DNA from: Acidimicrobiales bacterium
GTDB lineage: Bacteria; Actinomycetota; Acidimicrobiia; Acidimicrobiales; Poriferisodalaceae
DNA length: 64,000 nt
Direction: 5' to 3'
NCBI GenBank assembly: GCA_030743005.1
Contig: JASLTG010000005.1
Location: forward strand, 1 to 64,000
Part shown: positions 44,655 to 54,200 of the stretch, piece by piece
Layout of the letters: each line of letters starts with the position of its first letter
Numbering within the stretch: the first letter of the stretch is position 1
Translations under genes and position numbers: made by a program
Notes under the pieces: model-generated
Seen by the model: the letters and a program-made list of their open reading frames with translations, nothing else
Told to the model about the DNA's origin: nothing
Database searches by the model: none

Positions 44655-45359
44655 CTAAACCAAGGTTGTGCAAGCCGAGTGGCCCATGGCTAGAGAGCCA
44701 GCCAACTGAGGAGCTGTCTCTCCGTGTAAGCCAGCCAACATTCCCCTCACTAGTCCTCGGTCTATGGCGCAGAGCACCGGGTGGTCTATGGCTGCTTGCC
44801 CAAATGGGCAATGTTCTGACACGATCCGGAGCTGACCTGCGGAACCCTCGCTACGAGCTGCGAAACCATGTGAGGTAAGCGTTTCAGCAACTGTCGCCAC
44901 CGCAGATTGCAAAGAACGGTGAGCCTCTCCGGGGGCCATTTCCAGTGCTAAATGGAGGCCATACTCATGCCCTACTTCTTCGGCGAGTTTTTCTGCTTCA
45001 TCGGTGGGAAGAAGTGCAAGTGCCCTGCCCAGCAATGTTCCCAGTAGATCATCGTGGCGAGCTGGGAACTCGAATGCGATCTCAGACTTAGCAGAGCGAT
45101 ACCGCTTAGATGGACGACCAGCCTTTGATGCTCGGTGAATGTCCACTACTACGTGGCCTGCCGCTGCCAATTTATCCAGGTGATGTCGCGCCACGTTGTT
45201 GTGAAGTCCCACGGTTTTGGCGACTTCGGAAGCGGTTAAACCTGATTCTGAGTCTCTGATATGCCAGTAAATTTCTCGGCGTGTAGGGTCGCCGAAGGAT
45301 GCCGTTATTGATTCGACAGCGGCGGAGAAAAATTCAGGCGTGAGTGACTGGCTATCCAC
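44655..45359 (-). CDS. SufR-like HTH regulator with C-terminal cysteines
   Basis: 234 residues. An ArsR-type HTH (FGDPTRREIYWHIRD, LTASEVAKTVGLHNNVARHHLDKLAAAGHV) is followed by a C-terminal domain with Cys184-x12-Cys197 (CPFGQ--HPVLC) and Cys230 in MGHSACT, as in Fe-S sensing SufR proteins. It is divergent from mrp, an Fe-S carrier. A perfect inverted repeat at 45364-45378 overlaps its own -10 (TAGAAT). Repression of mrp and itself when Fe-S is ample is inferred. The GTG at 45359 is the start. Confidence 0.78.
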   Translation of the reverse strand: MDSQSLTPEFFSAAVESITASFGDPTRREIYWHIRDSESGLTASEVAKTVGLHNNVARHHLDKLAAAGHVVVDIHRASKAGRPSKRYRSAKSEIAFEFPARHDDLLGTLLGRALALLPTDEAEKLAEEVGHEYGLHLALEMAPGEAHRSLQSAVATVAETLTSHGFAARSEGSAGQLRIVSEHCPFGQAAIDHPVLCAIDRGLVRGMLAGLHGETAPQLAGSLAMGHSACTTLV

Positions 45360-45363
45360 ACCA

Positions 45364-45378
45364 CTAGATTCTATCTAG
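45364..45378. promoter_or_regulatory. Inverted repeat between the SufR-like gene and mrp
   Basis: CTAGAT (45364-45369), TCT, ATCTAG (45373-45378): a perfect 6-3-6 inverted repeat, 5 bp upstream of the regulator GTG. On the minus strand TAGAAT inside it is a -10 candidate 8 nt from the GTG, so a protein bound here would block that promoter. Confidence 0.6.
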
Positions 45379-45429
45379 GCTTCGGCCGTAAGCTCGTAAT
45401 CGTCGTTCAATAGGAATAGGCCTCCGATA

Positions 45430-46572
45430 ATGACTATTTCCGATACTGAGCTCGCAGAAATAGTTGGAGCGGTAGTTGACCCTGAACTTCGTCGGGATCT
45501 GCACACCATGGGGATGCTTCGAGGTGCGTCTCTGGCGGGAGGCAGCGCCCATGTTCTTCTAGCGCTGCCTGCTGAAGAATGGCCGGCGCGCAGCGAACTG
45601 GTGCACCTTGTTGAAGAGGCCGTGGCTGACCAAAAGCAGATTGAATCGGTCTCGGTCGAATTTGTGGTTATGGATGAAGCAGAACAAGCCGCAGTCCGCG
45701 ATCAACTGATTGGGGACCCTTCTTCAACGGTAGGGACCCAAGAGGCACATGGTCACGCCGAAGGGAGGGCTGTGCCGTTCGCTGAACCGGGTAATCCCAC
45801 CCGTGTCTTGTTGATAGCAAGCGGGAAAGGTGGTGTAGGCAAGTCAAGCGTCACCGCTAATTTAGCCATCGCTCTTGCACAGCGTGGCCTTCGGACAGCG
45901 GTCATCGACGCAGATGTGTGGGGTTTCTCTATTCCGCGAATGCTGGGGGTGGAACGCCCCCCAACTGTGATCGATCAGATGGTAATTCCGGTTGAAGCTA
46001 ACGGAGTTCGCTGCATATCGATGGGATTTTTTGCCCGCGAAGACCAGCCTGTCATTTGGCGAGGACCGATGTTGCACAAGGCTTTGGAGCAGTTCTTAAC
46101 TGACGTGCATTGGGACAATCCTGACTACCTGCTGATAGATCTGCCGCCCGGTACCGGTGATATTTCACTGTCTATTGCTCAGTTTTTACCTAAAGCTGAA
46201 CTAATTGTGGTGACGACACCACAACCCGCGGCCCAAAAAGTGGCTCAGCGAGCTGCCTATATGGCTGAGAAAGTCAACCTCCAAGTGCGTGCCGTTGTTG
46301 AAAATATGAGTTGGTTCACAGGTGAAGACGAAAAGCGTTATGACATTTTCGGTAGTGGCGGCGGTGAAGCCCTTGCCAACGAACTAGACGTTCCCCTGCT
46401 TGGACAAGTGCCGCTGGTAACCGAACTCAGAGAAGGTGGCGACGTTGGCCGCCCCATTGTGGTCAGTGACCCTGAGAGTGAAGCGGCGACCGTGTTTGAG
46501 GAGATGGCTCGTCTCTTAACCGAAGAATATTTGCCGACGCGCAGGTATAACGAGGGCTTGAAGCTCGTTTGA
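45430..46572 (+). CDS. mrp: Mrp/NBP35-family Fe-S cluster carrier ATPase
   Basis: 380 residues. An N-terminal MIP18/DUF59 domain (DTELAEIVGAVVDPELRRDLHTMGML) is followed by the P-loop ATPase: SGKGGVGKSSVTANLAIAL, VIDADVWGFS, and DLPPGTGDISL. The C-terminal CxxC motif found in E. coli Mrp is missing (ENMSWFTGEDEKRYDIFG), a state common in actinobacteria. Assists Fe-S cluster transfer. AGGAATAGG precedes the ATG. Overlaps selO. Confidence 0.92.
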   Translation: MTISDTELAEIVGAVVDPELRRDLHTMGMLRGASLAGGSAHVLLALPAEEWPARSELVHLVEEAVADQKQIESVSVEFVVMDEAEQAAVRDQLIGDPSSTVGTQEAHGHAEGRAVPFAEPGNPTRVLLIASGKGGVGKSSVTANLAIALAQRGLRTAVIDADVWGFSIPRMLGVERPPTVIDQMVIPVEANGVRCISMGFFAREDQPVIWRGPMLHKALEQFLTDVHWDNPDYLLIDLPPGTGDISLSIAQFLPKAELIVVTTPQPAAQKVAQRAAYMAEKVNLQVRAVVENMSWFTGEDEKRYDIFGSGGGEALANELDVPLLGQVPLVTELREGGDVGRPIVVSDPESEAATVFEEMARLLTEEYLPTRRYNEGLKLV

Positions 46573-48176
46573 GCCAAAATGGTGATGTGTCAGCACTTAA
46601 GGAACTGCGGTTCGATAATCGTTTTACAGGGTCACTCCCATCTGATGTTGCTGAAGGAAGTGGCACTCGGCAAGTCGTAGGCGCTTGTTACAGCAGGGTC
46701 CAACCAGCGGTTGTGAAAGATCCGCAATTGGTAGCGCTGAGTGTGGAGACATCGGAGTTGCTTGGAATAGCACCACACGCAGTTAGGCAACAAGACTTTG
46801 TTGAGGTGCTGGCGGGTAACCACTTACTTGCGGGAATGGACACACATGCCGCGTGTTATGGCGGCCATCAGTTTGGTAACTGGGCCGGCCAACTCGGAGA
46901 TGGCCGAGCCATAGCGTTAGGAGAGGTTCTCGATGTCAATGGCCGGCATCAGATGCTTCAACTGAAGGGTGCCGGTCCAACTCCGTACTCGCGATCCGCG
47001 GATGGATTAGCGGTTTTGCGTTCATCCTTACGGGAGTTTCTGTGCAGTGAAGCGATGCATCACCTAGGTGTCCCAACTACCAGAGCCTTGTCGTTGGTCA
47101 CCACAGGTGAAGAAGTTGTCCGAGACATGTTGTATAACGGCAATCCGCGACCGGAGCCTGGAGCAATTGTTTGCCGGGTCGCTCCCTCGTTTGTGCGGTT
47201 CGGAAATTTTGAGATCTTCGCCTCCCGAGGCGACCACGAAACCTTGAAACAACTGGCTGATTTCACAGTGGCAACTGAATTTCCCGAAATCGAAAATGAC
47301 GACCCAGACCGGTATGTGGCTCTCCTGAGACAAGTTGGGGAACGCACAGCCGACATGATTGTTGAATGGTTACGTGTCGGGTTTGTCCACGGGGTTATGA
47401 ACACTGACAATATGTCCATTTTGGGTCTGACAATCGACTACGGACCCTATGGATGGTTGGACAATTACGATCCCAACTGGACGCCAAATACGACTGATGC
47501 ACAAAACCGTCGTTACCGTTTCGGAAACCAACCTGCGATAGCTCAATGGAACCTTGTCCAATTAGCAAACGCTCTATTTCCATTGGTTGAAAAGGTCGAA
47601 CCTCTTCAAGAGGCGCTAGGCCACTACGCCCATAGATTCGAAAATGGGTGGTCGGAAATGATGGTAAAAAAGTTGGGTTTACCGACTTTAGATAGCCCAA
47701 GGGACAGCACTATGGCGAAAGATGTGCTTGAAGTTCTGCAGGCTGCTGAAACTGATATGACCATTTTTTGGCGGGAGCTCAGCAACGTCGATTGCGATGA
47801 AGCGCTCGAAAAGTCAGTGAGAGCTGAACCACTAATGAACGCGATATACGGACGCGACGGCATAAGTGAAAAGCAGAAAGCCGTTGTTAGTGATTTTGCT
47901 GACAAGTGGGCTGCCCGGCAACGGGAACTGGGCGTCAATGATGAACAGCGACGCATCTCCATGAATGCGACCAACCCAAAATATGTGCTTCGAAACTATA
48001 TGGCTCAACTTGCTATTGAGCGGGCCGAGCACGGTGACCCATCTCTGGTTGAAGAGCTCTTGGATCTTTTGCGATCTCCCTATGCCGAACAAGCAAGTAA
48101 AGATCACTATTACGCGTTACGACCAGATTGGGCGCGGACGAAAGTTGGCTGCTCTCAGTTATCTTGCTCCTCTTGA
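46569..48176 (+). CDS. selO: Protein adenylyltransferase SelO (YdiU)
   Basis: 535 residues from the TTG at 46569, coupled to mrp (TTGA); GTG 46587 is an alternative start. Pseudokinase fold: AACYGGHQFGNWAGQLGDGRA, LQLKGAGPTPYSRSADG, LRSSLREFLCSEAMHHLGVPTTRALSLV, and FVHGVMNTDNMSILGLTIDYGP. It transfers AMP to protein Ser/Thr/Tyr. The C-terminus ends CSS, the position where vertebrate SelO has selenocysteine. Adjacent to the Fe-S carrier, suggesting a shared redox or stress context. Confidence 0.94.
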   Translation: MSQNGDVSALKELRFDNRFTGSLPSDVAEGSGTRQVVGACYSRVQPAVVKDPQLVALSVETSELLGIAPHAVRQQDFVEVLAGNHLLAGMDTHAACYGGHQFGNWAGQLGDGRAIALGEVLDVNGRHQMLQLKGAGPTPYSRSADGLAVLRSSLREFLCSEAMHHLGVPTTRALSLVTTGEEVVRDMLYNGNPRPEPGAIVCRVAPSFVRFGNFEIFASRGDHETLKQLADFTVATEFPEIENDDPDRYVALLRQVGERTADMIVEWLRVGFVHGVMNTDNMSILGLTIDYGPYGWLDNYDPNWTPNTTDAQNRRYRFGNQPAIAQWNLVQLANALFPLVEKVEPLQEALGHYAHRFENGWSEMMVKKLGLPTLDSPRDSTMAKDVLEVLQAAETDMTIFWRELSNVDCDEALEKSVRAEPLMNAIYGRDGISEKQKAVVSDFADKWAARQRELGVNDEQRRISMNATNPKYVLRNYMAQLAIERAEHGDPSLVEELLDLLRSPYAEQASKDHYYALRPDWARTKVGCSQLSCSS

Positions 48177-48286
48177 ATGTGAGGTCTTCTGTGGCAGAGA
48201 TCGAACCGCGGCATACGCTGTTGAGCTAGCTGCAGCAGTAGTTGATAAAAGGTCAACGTCGCAGAACTATAGGAAAAGGTTGTTCC

Positions 48287-48517
48287 GTGGAAATCAGAGT
48301 CGGCATGATGAACGTGGCACGAGAGTTGACCTTTGAAGTGAACGATGACGAAGCTGATCAGCTTAAGTCTGACTTGGAATCGGCATCCGCCGCAGGAGAC
48401 AGCATGCTCTGGGTGACTGATCGCGACGGCCGCAATGTAGGCCTGTCAGTAGGACAACTCGCATATGTTGAATTCGGAATACCCGGAGACAGACGTATCG
48501 GGTTCGCTACCGACTGA
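48287..48517 (+). CDS. DUF3107 family protein
   Basis: 76 residues from GTG 48287, set by AGGAAAAGG at 48271-48279; the frame starts at 48242. VEIRVGMMNVARELTFEVNDDEADQL and the GRNVGLSVGQLAYVEFG tail identify DUF3107, a small actinobacterial family of unknown function. Confidence 0.86.
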   Translation: MEIRVGMMNVARELTFEVNDDEADQLKSDLESASAAGDSMLWVTDRDGRNVGLSVGQLAYVEFGIPGDRRIGFATD

Positions 48518-48561
48518 CAGTGTCGATATTCACTTCAATGGACTATTTGGCGCATGACTCG

Positions 48562-48591
48562 TTGCTAGACCATCGGTCACGGATGTAATTT
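48562..48591 (+). promoter_or_regulatory. Promoter of the histidine kinase gene
   Basis: TTGCTA (48562-48567), an 18-bp spacer and TAATTT (48586-48591), ending 8 nt before the ATG at 48600. Suggests a leaderless transcript. Confidence 0.45.
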
Positions 48592-48599
48592 CGATTGGT

Positions 48600-50075
48600 A
48601 TGGCAACTCTTGCCGAGCTGACTCGCTTAGATACCGGCCTGTCAAAAGATCAATTACGACATCTACAACGACTTATTGCGTGGTGGGGGATGCTCGCAGA
48701 TCTGTCGTTTTCCGATTTGTTGTTATTTGTTCCAACCGAAAGCGGTGGTGGTGAGTTTGCTATCGCATCTCAGATTCGCCCAACTACCGGCCAAACTTTG
48801 TATAGGGATGATCATGTAGGGCTCCGAGTCACAGATGTCGAGAGACCCTTGGTGGCGCGCGCCTATGAATTGCAACAGGTCGTAGACGGGGAAGTGCCGA
48901 TCAAGCCAACGAATCGGCTTGCGAGCGTGACGTGTATCCCTATCACCTACGACCGAAGGGTGATTGGTGTTCTAAGCCGAGAGCTGATTCCTAATTTCGC
49001 AGAACGTCGTGACCCGGGAGAGCTTGAACGCACATATTTAGAGGCGTTTCATCGGTTGGCAAAGATGATTGCGGCCGGCGCCTTCCCATTCGCTGACAAC
49101 GATGTGGATATGGATGAGATCCCGCGGGTAGGTGATGGGTTGCTCGTCGTAGATCCTGAGGCAAGGATCCAGTATGCGTCACCCAACGCACTTAGCACTT
49201 TGCATCGAGTAGGGGTGCTTGGGAACGTTGCTGGGCGGCGACTTGAAGATTTGGGTATCAAACATCCAGTGATCAGCCATGATTCTGGCCCCTTGCGAGC
49301 TGTTGTAGCCGAAATCGAACGAAACGATACGGCGGTCCAACTATTGGGCGTGCCCCTCGTTGAACAGGGCCTCTCTCGTGGGGCAGTCGTATTACTGAGA
49401 GACATAACCGAACTACGTCTGAGAGACCGGTTACTCGTTTCCAAGGATGCGACAATTCGTGAGATTCACCATCGTGTGAAGAACAACCTGCAGACCATTT
49501 CATCGCTATTGCGGCTTCAGGGGCGACGCCTTGAATCTAATGAGGCGAAAATGGCAATTGACGAATCGGTACGTCGAATTCGAGCCATCGCGCTTGTGCA
49601 TGAGACACTCGCAAATGAAACATCGGATGATGTCAGCTTGGCGGATGTTGCCAATATGTTGGCTCGGACTGCTCAAGACAACTTCACTTCGCCTGACCGT
49701 CCGATCCGTTTCGAAGTAATTGGGGACGCAGGGTTAGTCCCATCAGACATAGTTACGCCGCTCGCAGTTGTGCTGAACGAATTGCTGCAAAACACCGTCG
49801 ACCATGCCTTCCCTACTTCCATGCCTCCCATCGAAGACAAGGTGGGGCTTGTGGAAATCTTCCTTGACCGGACTGAAGAACTGGTCAGGATGGCGGTACG
49901 AGACAATGGGGTAGGAGTGCCCGATGACTTTGATAGCGAAACCCAGGACGGGCTGGGAATCTCGATTATTAGGGCACTAGCAACTAGCGAACTCGGTGGG
50001 GCTATAGAGGTTCGACGAAGGAAGGACTCAACGGGTTCAGAAGCTCTGATAGAAGTCCCGTTACCAAGTAATTAA
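48600..50075 (+). CDS. PdtaS-like sensor histidine kinase
   Basis: 491 residues. An N-terminal GAF-like domain (to about 165), a PAS-like domain (about 170-275), then HisKA_2: EIHHRVKNNLQTISSLLRLQGRRL with the phospho-His at about 291, and an HATPase_c (VLNELLQNTVDHA, VRDNGVGVPDDFD, DGLGISIIRAL). The order matches PdtaS, which signals to the PdtaR antiterminator. No response regulator is adjacent. Confidence 0.9.
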   Translation: MATLAELTRLDTGLSKDQLRHLQRLIAWWGMLADLSFSDLLLFVPTESGGGEFAIASQIRPTTGQTLYRDDHVGLRVTDVERPLVARAYELQQVVDGEVPIKPTNRLASVTCIPITYDRRVIGVLSRELIPNFAERRDPGELERTYLEAFHRLAKMIAAGAFPFADNDVDMDEIPRVGDGLLVVDPEARIQYASPNALSTLHRVGVLGNVAGRRLEDLGIKHPVISHDSGPLRAVVAEIERNDTAVQLLGVPLVEQGLSRGAVVLLRDITELRLRDRLLVSKDATIREIHHRVKNNLQTISSLLRLQGRRLESNEAKMAIDESVRRIRAIALVHETLANETSDDVSLADVANMLARTAQDNFTSPDRPIRFEVIGDAGLVPSDIVTPLAVVLNELLQNTVDHAFPTSMPPIEDKVGLVEIFLDRTEELVRMAVRDNGVGVPDDFDSETQDGLGISIIRALATSELGGAIEVRRRKDSTGSEALIEVPLPSN

Positions 50076-50118
50076 CTCAGTAAAGGACCAAAATCGCTAT
50101 CTGCACTGGTCTAGAAGG

Positions 50119-50403
50119 TCAACCAAACTGGCGCATCGCCCTATTGCGTTCACGACGAAGCTGTCGACGTTCTTCTTCAGAAGCTCCACCCCACACTCCT
50201 GAGTCTTGATTAGTGTTCAACGCGAATTCAAGGCAGAGGTCTTTCACCGAGCAATCCCCACACACTGCCTTGGCAGCCGCTATTTGATTTAGTGCTCGAC
50301 CTGTCGAACCGATTGGGAAAAAAATGGTGGGATCGGCTTCACGGCAACTGGCAGTGTTTCTCCATACTCCACTCTCTAGGAGCATGGACCCTCGAGCGCT
50401 CAC
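50119..50403 (-). CDS. WhiB-family [4Fe-4S] transcriptional regulator
   Basis: 94 residues from GTG 50403, with GGAGG ten nt upstream (ATG 50385 is an alternative). Four cysteines, Cys20, Cys48, Cys51 and Cys57 (ASCREADP and VCGDCSVKDLC), bind the cluster; GVWGG at 69-73 is the turn and a basic RRERNR tail binds DNA. WhiB proteins bind sigma and respond to redox or NO. Restricted to actinobacteria and their phages. Confidence 0.95.
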   Translation of the reverse strand: MSARGSMLLESGVWRNTASCREADPTIFFPIGSTGRALNQIAAAKAVCGDCSVKDLCLEFALNTNQDSGVWGGASEEERRQLRRERNRAMRQFG

Positions 50404-50647
50404 GTCGTCATTTCCTCCAGGTGCTACTCACGAAAGGGGGTTCGCGAGTTTTTAAACCACTGCTGACTCTACAAAAATCAGCGGCGAGAAACTGCTTGAA
50501 CGCCGAGTCGATAAACCCAAAGACCTCTTCGACTGAGTTGGCGTGCTAACAGCGATACGACAGGTTACGGTCGGTCACATGTCCGAGCAAGAGATTCTTT
50601 TTATCGGTTGTGTCCCATTTGATAAACAGCACGATCAGGATTGAGAA

Positions 50648-51337
50648 ATGCTGTTCCGTCCAGCCGTCTACGCGCATCGAGGGGCATCTCGACAGGAAAC
50701 AGAAAACACCGTTCAGGCCTTTGCATCGGCTGCTGACATGGGAGTCGATGGAGTTGAGCTTGATGTATGGAAGAGTCGCGATGGTGAGCTCATGGTTCAC
50801 CATGACCCGGATATCAACGGACTTTTGATAGGAAGATTAACGGCTAGTGAACTACCAGATTATGTTCCCACTCTTTCGAGCGCCTTGGACGTGTGCAGGG
50901 GTTTGAGAGTCAACATTGAAATTAAGAGCATCGAAGATCAACCGCTGGTAGCCCTCGCTACGGCTGAAGTTCTAATCGATATCTTGCGATCACGATCAGA
51001 ACCACCAGATCGCTGGATAATTTCGTCTTTCGATCATGGTGTTTTAGATCGCGTTCGACACGAAGCCCCAGAGTTTTTAACGGGGTTACTGTTTTGGAAG
51101 CAACCATGGTTACCTGTGTTGCTTCACGCCGTCGAACATGGACATGATGCGCTGCATCCCCACGAGACTTTGGTTGATGAAGCCCTGAGGGAGGCGACAA
51201 CGAAGGCGGCTATTGGGTTGAACGCGTGGACAGTCAATGATCCAGTTCGGGTATCTGAGCTAGTGGACCTTGGCGTCGACGGTTTGATAACCGACGTTCC
51301 TGATGAGGTGCTGCGAATACTTGAGTTCGGAAGCTAG
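50648..51337 (+). CDS. Glycerophosphodiester phosphodiesterase
   Basis: 229 residues. AHRGASRQETENTVQAF at the N-terminus and GVELDVWKSRDGELMVHHDP carry the catalytic His/Glu/Asp residues; NIEIK and GVDGLITDVPDEV follow in the TIM barrel. Hydrolyses glycerophosphodiesters to glycerol-3-phosphate. No signal peptide, so cytosolic. The preceding 245 bp contain the WhiB promoter and no other gene. Confidence 0.92.
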   Translation: MLFRPAVYAHRGASRQETENTVQAFASAADMGVDGVELDVWKSRDGELMVHHDPDINGLLIGRLTASELPDYVPTLSSALDVCRGLRVNIEIKSIEDQPLVALATAEVLIDILRSRSEPPDRWIISSFDHGVLDRVRHEAPEFLTGLLFWKQPWLPVLLHAVEHGHDALHPHETLVDEALREATTKAAIGLNAWTVNDPVRVSELVDLGVDGLITDVPDEVLRILEFGS

Positions 51338-51344
51338 CCAACGT

Positions 51345-52262
51345 TCACGATTCGACCGGTTTCACTAAACGAAGTGCATGAGGACACCACTTGAAGTTGA
51401 GTTCCTCGACACGCCCCAGATAGTCACCGTCTAACTGATACGGGAATGGTTTGTACCCGGTCACGGAGAGATCGTCTATGTCATCGGCGACGTGAAGGTC
51501 ATCACTATTTTCAAGAGGTTTCCCCTGAAAAAGATCTTTGAGCAATTTGACCATCGTCTCTAATGACATGTTTCGGAGAGCGACGACGCTCAGGCCGCTG
51601 TTGAGGGTGGCCGACGGTGCCAAAGACAATGGGCGGCTTCCTAAATAGGTGTATGGGTCAGTGTTCAGGACGATCGTGAAATAGCTGTCATCAACTCCAC
51701 CGAGTGAGTGTCGCACCTTCATCCTTGGTGCTGAGTGGTCGTAGTGACGGAGCCAAGTATCGACTCCGGCCCATAGGAATAATGGATGCCCTGCATAACG
51801 CTTTAGCGCAGATCGACGTTCAACCTGCTGCACGACAGCCGCATCAAAACCATTGCCGCAGTGAAAGAGAAAATGCCTACCAGCGACTTCTCCGAGACCT
51901 ATGGGTTCGATCGAGTTAATAGTTATGGCAGTGATGATCTGTTTCGTTGCCTCTAAGGGGTCGTCGGCTAAGCCGATAGTTCTGGCGAAAACATTGGTGG
52001 AACCTCCCGGCAGAGCTGCCAACGCACATTCGGTTCCGGCCAAACCATTTGCAGCCTCGTTGAGGGTTCCATCCCCACCTAAGACTGCTACAAGATCGGT
52101 ACCCGTTGCAGCCGCACCGCGCGCCAACCGAGAGGCATGACCTCGGCGACTGGTCATTGCCAATTCAACATCATGATGTTCAGCGAGCGCTGCTTGAATC
52201 AGCACTCTGGTTCTGGCCGTCACGGATGATGCCGATCCGTTGACGAGAAGCAATATCCGCAC
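51345..52262 (-). CDS. Diacylglycerol/lipid kinase family protein
   Basis: 305 residues. RILLLVNGSAS, then VLGGDGTLNEAANGL (nucleotide-binding GGDG) and LPGGSTNVFARTIGL, with the C-terminal lipid-kinase lobe (YLGSRPLSLAP, ITGYKPFPYQLDGDYLG-like). Phosphorylates diacylglycerol or a related lipid. The GTG at 52262 is the start. It is convergent with the glycerophosphodiesterase, so the two may both serve phospholipid turnover. Confidence 0.9.
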   Translation of the reverse strand: MRILLLVNGSASSVTARTRVLIQAALAEHHDVELAMTSRRGHASRLARGAAATGTDLVAVLGGDGTLNEAANGLAGTECALAALPGGSTNVFARTIGLADDPLEATKQIITAITINSIEPIGLGEVAGRHFLFHCGNGFDAAVVQQVERRSALKRYAGHPLFLWAGVDTWLRHYDHSAPRMKVRHSLGGVDDSYFTIVLNTDPYTYLGSRPLSLAPSATLNSGLSVVALRNMSLETMVKLLKDLFQGKPLENSDDLHVADDIDDLSVTGYKPFPYQLDGDYLGRVEELNFKWCPHALRLVKPVES

Positions 52263-52402
52263 CTATCTAGTGTCGCTGATTTTTCACCGAACAGTCGAAT
52301 TGTGTGTTGAGTTAATGAATGATTGGAAATCTTGTCGAGTGATAACCCAAATTTTTCTATTTTTGATTTGGATCTGAAGAAACCGCGGGGCAGAATCCAC
52401 GC

Positions 52403-53182
52403 ATGAAGGTCGTAGTCTGCGTCAAACAGATCCCAGACCCTGCATTGCCGGGCGAGTTGGATCCCTCTACCAATTACCTCAAACGGGATGACAAGTTGAT
52501 CCTTGATGAGTCTGACTCTTACGGGGTTGAAATGGCCCTCCAGCTTGCAGAAGCGGCTGGCGGCGGCGAGGTGTCGTTGGTGTCGATGGCTCCTAACGGA
52601 GAAGTCAGTGGGTTGAGAACAGCGCTCGCTATGGGCGCTGAAGATGCGATCCTGATAAGCGACGACGCCCTAGCCGGTAGCGATGCTCTTGGTACCGCGC
52701 GGGTGCTTGGTGCCGCGATATCGAGAATGTCCCCCGACCTGGTCTTGGCCGGAGTTGAGTCATCTGACGGTTACACAGGCACTGTGCCTGAAATGATCGC
52801 TGGTGTACTTGAGATGCCCTCGATTACTTTTGCCAAACAAATCGAAATCGACGGGAACACGGTAAAAGTCCAACGTCAGACTGAAGCTGGATACGACGAT
52901 GTTGAATGTCAAACACCGGCGTTGGTGTCTGTTACCGCCGGAGTTGTCGAACCCCGATACCCATCTTTCAAAGGAATCATGGCGGCAAAAAAGAAGCCCG
53001 TCGAAGAGTTGGATTTGGCGGCCCTCGGGATCGACGCGGCTGCGGTCGGGCAAAGTGGAGCGCGCCAAGAAACGGTACGAGTTACCGATGCAGAAGAACG
53101 GCAAGCGGGCGAAGTCATCGAAGATGAAGGTGACGCCCACGAAAAGATTGTTGAGTTCCTAGGCGAACTCAAGATTGTTTGA
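52403..53182 (+). CDS. etfB: Electron transfer flavoprotein beta subunit
   Basis: 259 residues. VVCVKQIPDPALPGELDPSTNYLKRDD at the N-terminus, VSLVSMAPNGEVSGLRTALAMGAEDAILI, and VKVQRQTEAGYDDVECQTPALVSVT are the EtfB landmarks. Binds AMP and forms the ETF heterodimer with EtfA, accepting electrons from acyl-CoA dehydrogenases such as the one at 31.7 kb. CAGAAT lies 6 nt before the ATG. Confidence 0.95.
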   Translation: MKVVVCVKQIPDPALPGELDPSTNYLKRDDKLILDESDSYGVEMALQLAEAAGGGEVSLVSMAPNGEVSGLRTALAMGAEDAILISDDALAGSDALGTARVLGAAISRMSPDLVLAGVESSDGYTGTVPEMIAGVLEMPSITFAKQIEIDGNTVKVQRQTEAGYDDVECQTPALVSVTAGVVEPRYPSFKGIMAAKKKPVEELDLAALGIDAAAVGQSGARQETVRVTDAEERQAGEVIEDEGDAHEKIVEFLGELKIV

Positions 53183-53193
53183 GGAGGTTGCGA

Positions 53194-54156
53194 ATGTCTG
53201 TTGAAACCATCCTTGTGTTCGGAGAAGGCGATGAAGGAAACCCCAGTGGGCTAACACTTGAATTGCTTGCAGCGGCACGTGGTCTGGCGACAAATGTAGA
53301 AGTATTTGTTGCGGGCGACGGAGCTGCTATGGCGGGGGAACTAGGGGCTCACGGAGCTTCGAAGGTATATACAACGGGATCCCTTGAGGGAAAACTCATG
53401 GGAGTACATGCAGCGGCAGCTTTGCAGACCCACATGGAGACCGGATCCGCCGATGCGATTTTCTTTGGTCAAACACCTGACGGTCGTGACACCGCCGCTC
53501 GTCTTGCAGTTCGGATAGATCAACCAGTCGTCACAAATAATGTCGGTGCCTCGGTAGAAGATGGAACTCTGGTAGTTGAAGAACCAGTCTTCGGAGGCAC
53601 ACAAAACGTTTTCACGGCGTTCAGAAATGAAGGTCCAGCACTGGCTCTCTTCCGTCCTAAGTCCTTCGAAGCGGAAGCCACTGGCGGCGGTGAGGCAGAG
53701 GTTGTAACAGTCGATGCAGTTGACCCTGGTGTAGCCGGTTCAGCTGCTGTAACTGGGCGCCATGCCGAAGAACGTTCAGGCCCTCAACTAGATGATGCCG
53801 AAGTGGTTGTGTCTGGTGGGCGTGGCCTTGGTCAACCTGAGGCATATGAAATGGTCGACGAACTTGCAGGCTTGCTTGGGGCAGCGTCAGGTGCATCGCG
53901 AGCAATTGTCGATGCTGGATGGGTGCCATACTCCAAACAGGTTGGGCAGACAGGCAAGGTAGTCAAGCCAAATGTCTATGTGGCTTGTGGAATTTCAGGG
54001 GCTACCCAACATCTCGTTGGTATGAAGGGCTCAAAGCACATCATTGCTATTAACAAGGATCCTGAGGCACCGATTTTCGGTGTTGCCGATCTGGGTATTG
54101 TTGGTGATGTCCACAAAGTGATCCCCGCCCTTATTGAGGCGTTGAAATCTCAGTAA
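53194..54156 (+). CDS. etfA: Electron transfer flavoprotein alpha subunit
   Basis: 320 residues from ATG 53194, with GAGGAGG just upstream; the frame opens at 53179. The C-terminal FAD domain reads [59 protein letters not shown] and [20 protein letters not shown]. Passes electrons from EtfB to ETF:quinone oxidoreductase, which is not in the window. Confidence 0.96.
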   Translation: MSVETILVFGEGDEGNPSGLTLELLAAARGLATNVEVFVAGDGAAMAGELGAHGASKVYTTGSLEGKLMGVHAAAALQTHMETGSADAIFFGQTPDGRDTAARLAVRIDQPVVTNNVGASVEDGTLVVEEPVFGGTQNVFTAFRNEGPALALFRPKSFEAEATGGGEAEVVTVDAVDPGVAGSAAVTGRHAEERSGPQLDDAEVVVSGGRGLGQPEAYEMVDELAGLLGAASGASRAIVDAGWVPYSKQVGQTGKVVKPNVYVACGISGATQHLVGMKGSKHIIAINKDPEAPIFGVADLGIVGDVHKVIPALIEALKSQ

Positions 54157-54200
54157 AATTCTCTTCATAGCCGAGACAGATAGGTAGCGCTGCTGAGATG

